From assembly GCF_027563345.1 (NCBI RefSeq), contig NZ_JAMKBK010000003.1: 64,000 bases of DNA, one strand, 5' to 3'. This DNA is from Psychrobacillus psychrodurans. GTDB taxonomy: Bacteria > Bacillota > Bacilli > Bacillales_A > Planococcaceae. The position numbers and the translations under genes are program-made. The notes under the pieces were generated by a model. It saw nothing but the letters and a program-made list of their open reading frames with translations. It searched no databases and was not told where the DNA came from. Positions 9,212 through 16,705 of the stretch are shown piece after piece (position 1 is the stretch's first letter; the number at the start of each line of letters is the position of its first letter).

Positions 9212-10489
9212 TTGAAAAAATTCACAAAAGAAGAGAATAGTTGGTCTCTTTATGATTGGGGCTCTTCCGCCTATTCAATCATCATTACTACAGCTGTTTT
9301 CCCTATCTTTTATAAAGAATCTGCTACAGCAGGCGGGGTAAATGCAGCAGATTCCACAGCTTACCTTGGATATACGATTGCAATTTTCACTTTTATATTA
9401 GCCATGATAGGCCCAATTTTAGGAACAATCGCAGACTATCGTGGGATGAAAAAAAAGTTTTTTACTTTTTTCTTTGTATTAGGTGTTACGTTTACTACAA
9501 TGCTAGCATTCGTACCTTTTGATAATTGGCTATTATTATTAATCTTTTATACACTTGCAGCACTTGGTGCAACAGGAGCGAATGTCTTCTACGATGGCTT
9601 TATCGTAGATGTAACTAATAATGAACGTATGCATAAAGTATCTTCACGTGGATATAGTTTTGGCTATATAGGGTCCACTATTCCCTTTTTACTTAGTATC
9701 ATTATTATTTTGCTAGCCGGAAAGGAAATTATTCCTATTTCAACAACGAATGCTAGCCGACTAGCATTCGTTATAACAGCAGCTTGGTGGGTAATATTCT
9801 CTATTCCGATGTTCAAAAACGTGAAACAAATTCACTTTGTCGAAAAAGAAGGAAATATCATCTTAGAAAGTTTCAAACGATTAGGAAATACCTTTAAAGA
9901 AATACGTCAATACCGGGCTCTTTTTTTGTTTTTACTTGCTTACTTTTTTTATATTGATGGCGTAGGTACTATCATCTCCATGTCTACAGCATATGGTTCT
10001 GATTTAGGTTTGGAATCTACCAGTTTGCTTATAGTTTTATTTGCCACACAAGTTGTTGCTGCACCATTTGCTATACTATATGGAAAATTAGCTACTAAAT
10101 TTTCTGAAAAGAAAATGCTTTATGTTGGAATAATAGTTTATATAATTATATGTACATATGCATTTTTCTTAGATACTATTGTAGATTTCTGGATTTTAGC
10201 AATGCTCGTAGCAACTTCTCAAGGCGGTATTCAAGCGCTAAGTAGATCCTACTTTGGTAAATTAGTTCCAAAAGAGAATTCAAACGAGTTTTTTGGATTT
10301 TATAATATTTTCGGAAAGTTTGCCTCTATCATTGGACCATTACTAGTAGGAATCACTGCCCAGTTAACCGGGAACTCAGCATATGGGGTATTTAGTCTAG
10401 TAATCTTGTTCATCATCGGATTTATAATTTTAACAAAAGTTCCAGAACCGAAAGAAGCAGTTCCTGTCGATCAAATTGTAAAAGCATGA
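9212..10489 (+). CDS. UMF1-family MFS transporter
   Basis: A 425-residue, 12-helix membrane protein of the UMF1 family (vacuole effluxer Atg22-like) within the MFS. The N-terminal signature WSLYDWGSSAYSIIITTAVFP and the loop DYRGMKKKFF are characteristic. A TTG start at 9212 is chosen because GGAGGG (9197-9202) sits 9 nt upstream; the in-frame ATGs at 9191 and 9203 are upstream of, or within 1 nt of, that site. The mature start LKKFTKEENSW also matches the usual beginning of the family. Some eukaryotic relatives export amino acids, but the bacterial substrate is not known. It stands alone and ends at a terminator. Confidence 0.85.
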   Translation: MKKFTKEENSWSLYDWGSSAYSIIITTAVFPIFYKESATAGGVNAADSTAYLGYTIAIFTFILAMIGPILGTIADYRGMKKKFFTFFFVLGVTFTTMLAFVPFDNWLLLLIFYTLAALGATGANVFYDGFIVDVTNNERMHKVSSRGYSFGYIGSTIPFLLSIIIILLAGKEIIPISTTNASRLAFVITAAWWVIFSIPMFKNVKQIHFVEKEGNIILESFKRLGNTFKEIRQYRALFLFLLAYFFYIDGVGTIISMSTAYGSDLGLESTSLLIVLFATQVVAAPFAILYGKLATKFSEKKMLYVGIIVYIIICTYAFFLDTIVDFWILAMLVATSQGGIQALSRSYFGKLVPKENSNEFFGFYNIFGKFASIIGPLLVGITAQLTGNSAYGVFSLVILFIIGFIILTKVPEPKEAVPVDQIVKA

Positions 10490-10496
10490 ATTTTTT

Positions 10497-10525
10497 AAGA
10501 CATACTAAAATTTAGTATGTCTTTT
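10497..10525. terminator. Hairpin between UMF1 gene and membrane-protein gene
   Basis: AAGACATACTAAA and TTTAGTATGTCTT form a near-perfect stem at 10497-10523 followed by TTTT. It lies between the ends of two convergent genes. Confidence 0.8.
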
Positions 10526-10534
10526 ATATTGAAA

Positions 10535-11203
10535 CTATCTAACATTTAGCTCATTTGTTATAAGACGTCTCTTAGTCCATATCAAAGTAAATATCAAAAA
10601 TAATTCAAATGCGTTCGTCACTGCTCCACTTTCTACATTTATAGGTATTGCACTTCCAAAAGTCATAACTACGGCACCTATAAAGAAAACTGGCCATTTG
10701 GTTTTTTTCCACAAGATTGCACTTGCTACAATGAGAATGATAGTAACTAATAACACCATTACAGGGGGACCAGTTGATTCTTTAACATTTGAATAGCTTA
10801 TAACCCCGTATTCTTTCACTACTTCAATGTCTAATCCAACAACCTCTTTAGAAAATTCTAATATCATTAAACCAATCGTATATATAATACCTGAAATAAA
10901 TAACCACTTTTTCTTTGCCCATTTGATACCACTTTCCTGCAATGTCCCTAAAGAATACATAACAAGTAATGGTGTGATTAAAGCATGTAAGCAAAAACGA
11001 GAAAAGTTTAAGCTTTCCAATAACTCCCCTTCTCCAATCCAATTACCTGTAGCAAGTATTGCGTTATCATAGATCAATGGTAGGATCACTAAATAGATGA
11101 CACTTGTCCATTTTGCTAAATCCTGCTTTCTTATGCCATATAACCCCCAAATTAATAGCGCAGTATATAAAACTACATAAAGAAAATATAATAATGTATC
11201 CAT
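10535..11203 (-). CDS. Uncharacterised multi-pass membrane protein
   Basis: I do not recognise this 222-residue protein. It has about seven hydrophobic segments, starting at the N-terminus (LLYFLYVVLYTALLIWGLYG), with short polar loops and an Arg/Lys-rich end, so it is an integral membrane protein without a cleavable signal. Conserved-looking polar residues within helices include YDN (ILPLIYDNAILATG) and SRFCLHALITP. The ATG at 11203 has AGGAGG at an optimal 9 nt; an in-frame TTG at 11212 abuts that site and is unlikely. It is monocistronic. The topology resembles small lipid- or carotenoid-related membrane proteins, but no function can be assigned. Confidence 0.7.
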   Translation of the reverse strand: MDTLLYFLYVVLYTALLIWGLYGIRKQDLAKWTSVIYLVILPLIYDNAILATGNWIGEGELLESLNFSRFCLHALITPLLVMYSLGTLQESGIKWAKKKWLFISGIIYTIGLMILEFSKEVVGLDIEVVKEYGVISYSNVKESTGPPVMVLLVTIILIVASAILWKKTKWPVFFIGAVVMTFGSAIPINVESGAVTNAFELFLIFTLIWTKRRLITNELNVR

Positions 11204-11382
11204 TAAAATCAACCTCCTATTCCTTTCATTCCCAAATTTTGAGTGTTTTAATCTTAAGGATTAGCTTGATAATAAATAGAAAATCAAATGAAACGTACTT
11301 AATTTCGAACTATTTATTTCAATTTCATAATGAAGTGATTATCAGTAAATTACGTGCCCCATTTAAATAATTCAACTTTAAA

Positions 11383-11535
11383 TAAACAATAGGATGGCCG
11401 ATCAACTATGGTACCGTTAAGCCCATTGTTAGTCTAACTCCAACGATCACGGCACATCACAGACTGGCGCACTCTATACGAAGAGCACTCATGAGTGATT
11501 AATCCTACTCTGATTATGGCGCCAGTCATTTTTAT
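11383..11535. other. Structured non-coding stretch with terminator-like hairpin
   Basis: The 470-bp gene-free region 11204-11673 contains a block less AT-rich than its surroundings. GACTGGCGC (11462-11470) pairs with GCGCCAGTC (11519-11527), followed by ATTTTTATT on the + strand. The loop contains the 12-bp palindrome CACTCATGAGTG (11486-11497). Upstream, 11391-11459 has further short complementary words (GTTAG/CTAAC). No frame is open through it. It may be a small RNA ending in an intrinsic terminator, or the remnant of an element. The rest of the spacer shows nothing. Confidence 0.4.
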
Positions 11536-11603
11536 TATGTAATTTTATAATATTGAAAGCTTTTTAATTTTAACTCTGTTCCTCAAGAACTTCATAATTT
11601 ACG

Positions 11604-11631
11604 ACAAAAAAGCTAACACCATGTGCTAGCT
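11604..11631 (-). terminator. Terminator of VOC-family gene
   Basis: On the minus strand AAGCTAGCAC and GTGTTAGCTT form a hairpin followed by six T. It lies about 45 bp after the stop of the gene at 11674. Confidence 0.65.
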
Positions 11632-11673
11632 TCCTCAATCGTATAATGTAAGTTACTTTGTCTTTAGGATAAA

Positions 11674-12084
11674 TTAATTCATTGAACTTTCATCCATGAA
11701 AAAAAGCTCCCAAAGATGCCCGTCAATATCCTCAAAACTCCACCCATACATAAAACCATGGTCTTGTGGTTCCATTGAAGGTTTTCCACCTGCTTCTAAA
11801 GCCTTGTTTACAATCTCAACGACTTTTTCTTTACTATCAACAGATAATGCCAATATTGCTTCGTTACTTGTTGTAGAATCGGAGATTTCTTTTTTCGTAA
11901 AAGTCTTAAAATGTTCTTCAACTAACAACATAGCAAATATATTATCATTAATAATCATGCTTGCTGCAAGCTCATTGGTAAACTGAGCATTGAATTCAAA
12001 CCCCAATTTAGAGAAAAACGCCTTAGACTTATTTAAATCTTTTACTGCTAAATTTACGAATATCTTATCAGCCTGAACCCCCAT
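11674..12084 (-). CDS. VOC superfamily (glyoxalase-like) protein
   Basis: A 136-residue vicinal-oxygen-chelate protein with the usual paired beta-alpha-beta-beta-beta modules: KIFVNLAVKDLNKSKAFFSKLGF at the N-terminus and a C-terminal YGWSFEDIDGHLWELFFM. The PxGxxYG/DPDGHxWE-type ending, with Glu in HLWELF, is that of bleomycin-resistance/glyoxalase relatives. The start at 12084 is chosen because AGAGGTGAG lies just upstream; a longer frame to 12117 lacks a ribosome binding site. It is monocistronic. The family covers lyases, isomerases, dioxygenases and drug-binding proteins, so a substrate cannot be named. Confidence 0.85.
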   Translation of the reverse strand: MGVQADKIFVNLAVKDLNKSKAFFSKLGFEFNAQFTNELAASMIINDNIFAMLLVEEHFKTFTKKEISDSTTSNEAILALSVDSKEKVVEIVNKALEAGGKPSMEPQDHGFMYGWSFEDIDGHLWELFFMDESSMN

Positions 12085-12291
12085 GTTACTCACCTCTACT
12101 ATAGTATTGTCATTCACTTTATAATTCTCTATTCCACAAATGAATTCCTTCCAAGAATAAAAATATTTTATAGAATCCGTAATGCGACATAAGTGGCTAG
12201 CTTTTCTTCTTCAATTAATCTGCTGTGCTTGTTAAAGTGAATATTTCAATACCACCTCACGGAAAATCAACACTTTCTTTTTAACATAGCC

Positions 12292-12342
12292 AAAATAAAA
12301 AAGAACCTGCTAATAAAAACAATTTGTTTATTAGCAGGTTCT
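12292..12342 (-). terminator. Terminator of PaaI-type thioesterase gene
   Basis: AGAACCTGCTAATAAA (12302-12317) and TTTATTAGCAGGTTCT (12327-12342) form a 16-bp stem; on the minus strand it is followed by a T-rich run. It lies 8 bp after the stop codon of the gene at 12350. Confidence 0.85.
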
Positions 12343-12349
12343 ATATAAT

Positions 12350-12829
12350 TTATTGTTTCCCAAAAGATGCAGGCATTAGAACAGCGATCACTTCACCACG
12401 AGCGCAGAGAACTTCTCCTGCAAATACTTCTGTAGTAACTTTGAATTTTTTAGGATGAATTTCTTCTACCTGGCCAATTGCTTTTAGAACAATTTTCTGC
12501 GGAGTTGGTTTTAGGAAATCTACATGCAAGGAACCAGTAACAAAGCGAGGTGGTGTTTCTCCACTACCTGGTTCAAATCCATTCTTTCGATGTAGAGCAA
12601 GCGATGCAGAACCTGTACCATGACAGTCGACTAATGCCCCAATTAGCCCGCCATATACGAAACCAGGTATCGCTATATGCTCTTCCTTCGGTTCATAAAT
12701 AGTTACTGTTTGCTCTCCATCCCATACTGTACGAAAGTGATGCCCTTCTTTGTTCATTCTCCCACAACCATAGCACCAAGCAAAATCCTCCGGGTACTCA
12801 TCTTGAATCGCGCGAATTATTTCTACCAT
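12350..12829 (-). CDS. PaaI-family hot-dog thioesterase
   Basis: A 159-residue single hot-dog-fold protein of the PaaI/YbgC superfamily, expected to hydrolyse acyl-CoA thioesters in the cytoplasm. The helix-lining signature FVYGGLIGALVDCHGTGSASLAL and the following strand GSLHVDFLKPTP are diagnostic. The N-terminal CYGCG pair is a common feature of one Bacillales branch. The start has a GGGGG-type ribosome binding site a few bases upstream. It runs in the same direction as the nitrilase-like gene upstream, with a 69-bp gap, and may be transcribed with it. No physiological acyl-CoA substrate can be inferred. Confidence 0.85.
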   Translation of the reverse strand: MVEIIRAIQDEYPEDFAWCYGCGRMNKEGHHFRTVWDGEQTVTIYEPKEEHIAIPGFVYGGLIGALVDCHGTGSASLALHRKNGFEPGSGETPPRFVTGSLHVDFLKPTPQKIVLKAIGQVEEIHPKKFKVTTEVFAGEVLCARGEVIAVLMPASFGKQ

Positions 12830-12898
12830 TTTAATTCCCCCTTTAGAAAACCATACAAAAAAGCTATCTGTACGTCAATACAGATAGCACTATATCTT

Positions 12899-13675
12899 TT
12901 AATATAGGTCCACTCTACGGTCTTTAAAAACCGGAATCCTTTTTCTTACTTCTTCCACATCATCCATGTTTACATCTACTAAACCTATTGTTTCTTCATC
13001 AGCTCCAACCCAAAGAACCTCGCCCCATGGTGCGATTACCATCGAATTTCCGTTAAATGAATTGTTAGGATCTTCTCCGACCCGGTTTACTGCAACGATG
13101 AAACATTGATTTTCAATCGCCCGAGCTTGTAATAATATTTTCCAATGATCAACTCTAGTAGCCGGCCATTGAGCAGGTACAAAAATAATTTTCGCTCCTG
13201 CCAATGAATGGGCACGGAACCACTCTGGAAAACGTAAATCATAACAGATAACGCCACCCATTTCGACATCATTCAGCGTGAAGATATTTTTGCTTGTTCC
13301 TGCCTCTAAGTATAGATGCTCATCCATTAATTTAAACAAATGCGCTTTATCATATTCAGCAATCAGCTCTCCAATATTATTTACTACGTACATCGTATTA
13401 AAGAAATGGTTGTTTTTTTGGGTTGAAACGGAGCCTCCAATAATATGAATATGTAACTCACTAGCTAACCGAGTTAGGAGATTTCTAGTTTCTTCTCCGT
13501 TTACATCAGCTGTTACATCAAGTTTTGTTAAGTCATAACCAGTATTCCACATTTCAGGCAGTACGACGATTTCTGCATTTAACATCGCTGCTTTCCGAAT
13601 CTTTTCTTCTACTTTTCTAAAATTTTCTTTTGGGTTACCAAAAGCTATATTTAATTGGACACATGCAATTCTCAT
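12899..13675 (-). CDS. mtnU: Carbon-nitrogen hydrolase, probable omega-amidase MtnU
   Basis: A 258-residue nitrilase-superfamily amidase. The Glu-Lys-Cys triad is visible as VLPEMWN (Glu), YDKAHLF (Lys) and GVICYDLRFPEW (Cys). In B. subtilis the homologous mtnU lies with the methionine-salvage genes. Its likely role is to hydrolyse 2-oxoglutaramate made when glutamine donates nitrogen in the MtnE step, pulling that reaction forward. The start at 13675 follows AGGGGTG; an upstream extension of the frame to 13762 lacks one and would overlap mtnE. It is divergent from mtnE with 85 bp between starts, and this pairing is the main reason for preferring MtnU over other nitrilase relatives. Confidence 0.82.
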   Translation of the reverse strand: MRIACVQLNIAFGNPKENFRKVEEKIRKAAMLNAEIVVLPEMWNTGYDLTKLDVTADVNGEETRNLLTRLASELHIHIIGGSVSTQKNNHFFNTMYVVNNIGELIAEYDKAHLFKLMDEHLYLEAGTSKNIFTLNDVEMGGVICYDLRFPEWFRAHSLAGAKIIFVPAQWPATRVDHWKILLQARAIENQCFIVAVNRVGEDPNNSFNGNSMVIAPWGEVLWVGADEETIGLVDVNMDDVEEVRKRIPVFKDRRVDLY

Positions 13676-13760
13676 TTTTGACACCCCTATAGACATAATA
13701 ATAAAAAGGTTATAAGATTTGACTAACAAATGCAACTTATTAGAAAACGAGGTTACGAAC

Positions 13761-14924
13761 ATGGAATTTTCAAACCGTTTAAAAAATCTACCTTCACAGT
13801 TTTTTGCTACACTAGTAAAAAAAGTTGGAGACGCAGTTTTAGAAGGTAGAGATGTGATTAATCTTGGACAAGGTAATCCTGATCAGCCTACTCCTGAGCA
13901 TATTGTACAAGCACTGCAGGAAGCGGCAGCCAATCCATTAAACCACAAGTATAGTCCATTTCGTGGAACTGGAGAATTTAAAAAAGCGGCAGCCAATTTC
14001 TATAAACGAGAATATAATGTTGACATTGACCCTGAAACTGAAGTAGCGATATTATTTGGCACTAAAATTGGCTTAGTAGAGCTCCCGTTGGCACTGATGA
14101 ATGAAAATGATTTAATGCTACTTCCTGACCCAGGCTATCCTGATTATTTATCTGGGGTAGGACTTGCTAATGTAGCGTTTGACACGATGCCATTACTCAA
14201 GGAAAATAATTTCCTTCCTGATTACAGTTCCTTAACAGAGGAGCAAAAACAAAAAGCTAAACTTATGTACTTAAATTATCCAAATAACCCCACTGGCGCT
14301 ATCGCTAATTTAGACTTTTTCCAAGAAACTGTTTCGTTGGCAAAAGAAAAGGACATTGCCATTGTCCATGATTTTGCATATGGTGGAATAGGTTTTGATG
14401 GAGAGAAGCCAATTAGTTTCTTACAAGCTGATGGTGCAAAAGACGTAGGTATTGAAATGTACACATTGTCCAAAACGTATAATATGGCTGGCTGGAGAGT
14501 TGGTTTTGCTGTTGGGAACGCTAAAATTATTGAAGCTATAAATATAATTCAAGACCACTTATTTGTTAGTCTCTTCCCTGCCGTACAGGATGCTGCAACG
14601 GTTGCACTCAATAATAGTCAAGAATGTGTAAAGGAATTAGTGGATTTATATGAGGGCAGACGAAATGCTCTTATTGAATCTTGTAACAGTATTGGTTGGC
14701 AGGTGAATGCACCAAAAGGTTCCTTTTTCGCATGGTTACCTGTTCCCGATAATTTTACAAGTGAAGCTTTTGCAGATTTACTTTTGAACGAAGCCGATGT
14801 AGCAGTTGCTGCTGGTAATGGGTTTGGTGGATACGGCGAAGGGTATGTTCGCGTGGGTTTATTAGTGGATGAAGTTCGATTAAGAGAAGCAATTACACGC
14901 ATTGGAAAGCTTAATTTATTTTAA
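13761..14924 (+). CDS. mtnE: PLP-dependent aminotransferase, probable MtnE
   Basis: A 387-residue fold-type I aminotransferase. It opens with LKNLPSQFFATLVKKV and the substrate/PLP segment DVINLGQGNPDQPTPEH, both close to B. subtilis MtnE. PLP-binding residues include YPNNPTG (Asn), the Asp/Tyr of HDFAYGG, and the Schiff-base lysine in TLSKTYNMAGWR; the terminal Arg is in GYVRVGLL. It should convert 2-keto-4-methylthiobutyrate to methionine, the last step of salvage. ATG 13761 has GAGGT 8 nt upstream, and a longer frame from 13719 would run into the divergent mtnU leader. The 85-bp shared spacer contains no S-box, unlike the methionine operon 1 kb further on. Confidence 0.87.
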   Translation: MEFSNRLKNLPSQFFATLVKKVGDAVLEGRDVINLGQGNPDQPTPEHIVQALQEAAANPLNHKYSPFRGTGEFKKAAANFYKREYNVDIDPETEVAILFGTKIGLVELPLALMNENDLMLLPDPGYPDYLSGVGLANVAFDTMPLLKENNFLPDYSSLTEEQKQKAKLMYLNYPNNPTGAIANLDFFQETVSLAKEKDIAIVHDFAYGGIGFDGEKPISFLQADGAKDVGIEMYTLSKTYNMAGWRVGFAVGNAKIIEAINIIQDHLFVSLFPAVQDAATVALNNSQECVKELVDLYEGRRNALIESCNSIGWQVNAPKGSFFAWLPVPDNFTSEAFADLLLNEADVAVAAGNGFGGYGEGYVRVGLLVDEVRLREAITRIGKLNLF

Positions 14925-14928
14925 AAAA

Positions 14929-14956
14929 GTGCAGCCCTTTAATATAGGGCTGCAAT
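14929..14956. terminator. Bidirectional terminator after mtnE
   Basis: TGCAGCCCT (14930-14938) pairs with AGGGCTGCA (14946-14954) over a 7-nt loop, with AAAAAA on the left and ATTTTC on the right. It serves convergent mtnE and the PPC-domain gene. Confidence 0.85.
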
Positions 14957-14958
14957 TT

Positions 14959-15465
14959 TCATTTATGTAGATGATTAGGTTTTTCTTTATTCGTTTCTAC
15001 AGGATAAAACTGATTAGCTCCTGTTTCTTCGTCAAACTGTCTCTTAAACTCCATATCAACAGTTTCTGCCAACACTAGGTCTACTGTAATAACAGGATTT
15101 TCACCTTTAATAAAATGACCACCAAAAATATTGCCATTTTGGTCACATATTGTACCGTGGAAATGCGTTTCAAATTGATCATCTCTTTGGCATACAACTC
15201 CTGTACCCTGCAAGAACTCAATTGGCCCCTCTTTCACAACAAGATTATTGTATCCTACACCTATAGGGGAATCTTCATTTGGTACTAAATACACAAATCC
15301 ACATCTTTGAAAACTACCAAAACAACTAAGAATTGTAGCGGATTGAATTCCATTTACTTTACACAATTCCTCTATCCCTTCCAGCAGATCAGTTCCATAA
15401 ACTAAACGTGCGCTCACTATCTTCCCTAGCTGCCCTACAGCATAATTTGCTCTAATTTTTGACAA
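14959..15465 (-). CDS. PPC/DUF296-domain protein
   Basis: A 168-residue protein consisting of one PPC (plants and prokaryotes conserved, DUF296) domain, a trimer-forming fold annotated as DNA-binding in plants but of uncertain role in bacteria. The metal-site signature is clear: THFHGTICDQNGNIFGGHF contains the paired histidines and the GGH motif; upstream is the conserved SATILSCFGSFQRCGFVY. Translation probably begins at a TTG (15465), 10 nt after GGGAG. Its back is to the S-box operon (361-bp spacer). No partner gene is apparent. Regulatory or enzymatic functions are both possible. Confidence 0.8.
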   Translation of the reverse strand: MSKIRANYAVGQLGKIVSARLVYGTDLLEGIEELCKVNGIQSATILSCFGSFQRCGFVYLVPNEDSPIGVGYNNLVVKEGPIEFLQGTGVVCQRDDQFETHFHGTICDQNGNIFGGHFIKGENPVITVDLVLAETVDMEFKRQFDEETGANQFYPVETNKEKPNHLHK

Positions 15466-15551
15466 CGCTTACACACTCCCTATGTATAATTATTTATTGT
15501 TATTAAACATAAACTAATTCGAATGATATATGCAACTATAAAAAAAGTCTG

Positions 15552-15580
15552 TTGACTTTAATAATTTGATGTAGTAAATT
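15552..15580 (+). promoter_or_regulatory. Sigma-A-type promoter of the S-box met operon
   Basis: TTGACT (15552-15557) and TAAATT (15575-15580) are separated by 17 bp and lie about 38 bp upstream of the riboswitch, the usual distance for an S-box leader. Confidence 0.65.
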
Positions 15581-15617
15581 ATATTTTATGAACTGTTGGA
15601 AAACTTAATAGCTGATA

Positions 15618-15733
15618 TCTCTTATCAAGAGTAGCTGAGGGACTGGCCCTATGAAGCTCGGCAACCATCCATATATTTTTTGTATATGGAAAGGTGCTAA
15701 ATCCTGCAAAACATTTTGTTTTGATAGATAAGA
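15618..15733 (+). ncRNA. SAM-I (S-box) riboswitch
   Basis: The conserved S-box core is easily read: P1 strands CTCTTATC (15618-15625) and GATAAGAG (15726-15733), the block GAGGGACTGGCCC followed by TGAAGCTCGGCAACC, a variable P3 hairpin (CCATATA...TATATGG), and GGTGCTAAATCCTGC. S-adenosylmethionine binding stabilises P1 and turns transcription off. AAGAGAGG at the 3' side of P1 can alternatively pair with CCTCTCTT at 15754-15761, providing the antiterminator. The riboswitch therefore puts metQ-metN-metI and probably the three downstream genes under methionine/SAM control. Confidence 0.96.
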
Positions 15734-15752
15734 GAGGACAAACGTATGTATG

Positions 15753-15786
15753 CGCCTCTCTTTCTACTGGAAGAGAGGCTTTTATA
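15753..15786 (+). terminator. Riboswitch-controlled terminator
   Basis: GCCTCTCTT (15753-15761) pairs with AAGAGAGGC (15770-15778) and is followed by TTTTATATTT. Its left arm is the same sequence that the antiterminator uses. Confidence 0.9.
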
Positions 15787-15826
15787 TTTATACAACGTTC
15801 TTAATAATTATTCGGAGGAATGACAA

Positions 15827-16648
15827 ATGAAAAAGATTGGATTTTTATTATCAACGGTATTATTAACTGGAACTCTTGCAGCATGTGGGTCTAACGCAGC
15901 CTCAGAGTCTAAAGCAATCAATGAAGACAAAATAGTAGTAGGAGTAACTGCCGGACCACATGAACAAATTGTAGAAGTAGCTGCAGAAGTAGCAGCTAAA
16001 GATGGTTTAGAAGTAGAACTTAAAGTATTCTCTGATTATATTCTACCTAACACTGCATTATCAGAAGGTGATTTAGATGCGAATAGCTATCAACACGAAC
16101 CTTTCCTAGACACGTTTAACGAGGATCACAGTACTGACTTAGTACCAGTAGGAAAAACAATTTTAAATCCAATGGGTGTATATTCAGAAAAATACAAGTC
16201 AATTGATGATCTACCAGACGGTGCAACTTTTGGTTTGCCAAATGATCCAACGAATGGCGCGCGTGCACTATACATTTTAGAAGAACATGGCTACATCAAA
16301 ATTAAAGAAGACAAAAGAGAAACAGCTAGTATTTATGACATTGAAGAAAATCCAAAAAACCTGGAATTTATTGAACTAGAAGCTGCTCAAATACCAAAAC
16401 AATTAAGTGAAGTAGATGCAGCTGCCATTAATACGAACTTTGCACTTGAAGCAGGAATTAGCCCAAAAGAGGACTCTATATTATTAGAATCTTCTAACTC
16501 ACCTTATGTAAACTTTGTGGTTGTTCGTGCGGAAAATAAAGATGATCCAACGATTCAAAAATTTGTAAAAGCATATCAATCGGAAGAAGTACGAAAGTTT
16601 ATCGAAGAAGAGTTTAAAGGTTCTGTATTAGCTAGCTGGGACGAATAA
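15827..16648 (+). CDS. metQ: Methionine ABC transporter substrate-binding lipoprotein
   Basis: A 273-residue NlpA/MetQ-type binding protein. It has a lipoprotein signal peptide (MKKIGFLLSTVLLTGTLAAC) with lipobox LAAC and lipidated Cys20, so it is anchored outside the cytoplasmic membrane. Family landmarks are VGVTAGPHEQI, DLDANSYQHEPFL and FGLPNDPTNGARAL. The ATG follows GGAGGA. Here metQ comes first, ahead of metN and metI, whereas the common order is metN-I-Q. A hairpin between metQ and metN may keep binding-protein output higher than that of the membrane complex. D-/L-methionine is the expected ligand, strongly supported by the S-box. Confidence 0.95.
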   Translation: MKKIGFLLSTVLLTGTLAACGSNAASESKAINEDKIVVGVTAGPHEQIVEVAAEVAAKDGLEVELKVFSDYILPNTALSEGDLDANSYQHEPFLDTFNEDHSTDLVPVGKTILNPMGVYSEKYKSIDDLPDGATFGLPNDPTNGARALYILEEHGYIKIKEDKRETASIYDIEENPKNLEFIELEAAQIPKQLSEVDAAAINTNFALEAGISPKEDSILLESSNSPYVNFVVVRAENKDDPTIQKFVKAYQSEEVRKFIEEEFKGSVLASWDE

Positions 16649-16655
16649 TGGACTT

Positions 16656-16688
16656 GAAAACGTTACCGACTTCGGTAGCGTTTTCTTT
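16656..16688 (+). terminator. Intercistronic hairpin between metQ and metN
   Basis: GAAAACG-T-TACCGA and TCGGTA-G-CGTTTTC form a 13-bp stem with one mismatch and a 2-nt apex, followed by only TTT. It is probably a partial terminator or mRNA-stability element rather than an operon end, since metN follows with its own ribosome binding site. Confidence 0.6.
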
Positions 16689-16705
16689 AGAAAGGAAGAT
16701 AGTAA

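Noticed and set aside
11104..11370. 88-residue + strand frame at 11.1-11.4 kb
   Set aside because: It is antisense to the membrane-protein gene start and AT-rich spacer, with no ribosome binding site or recognisable domain.
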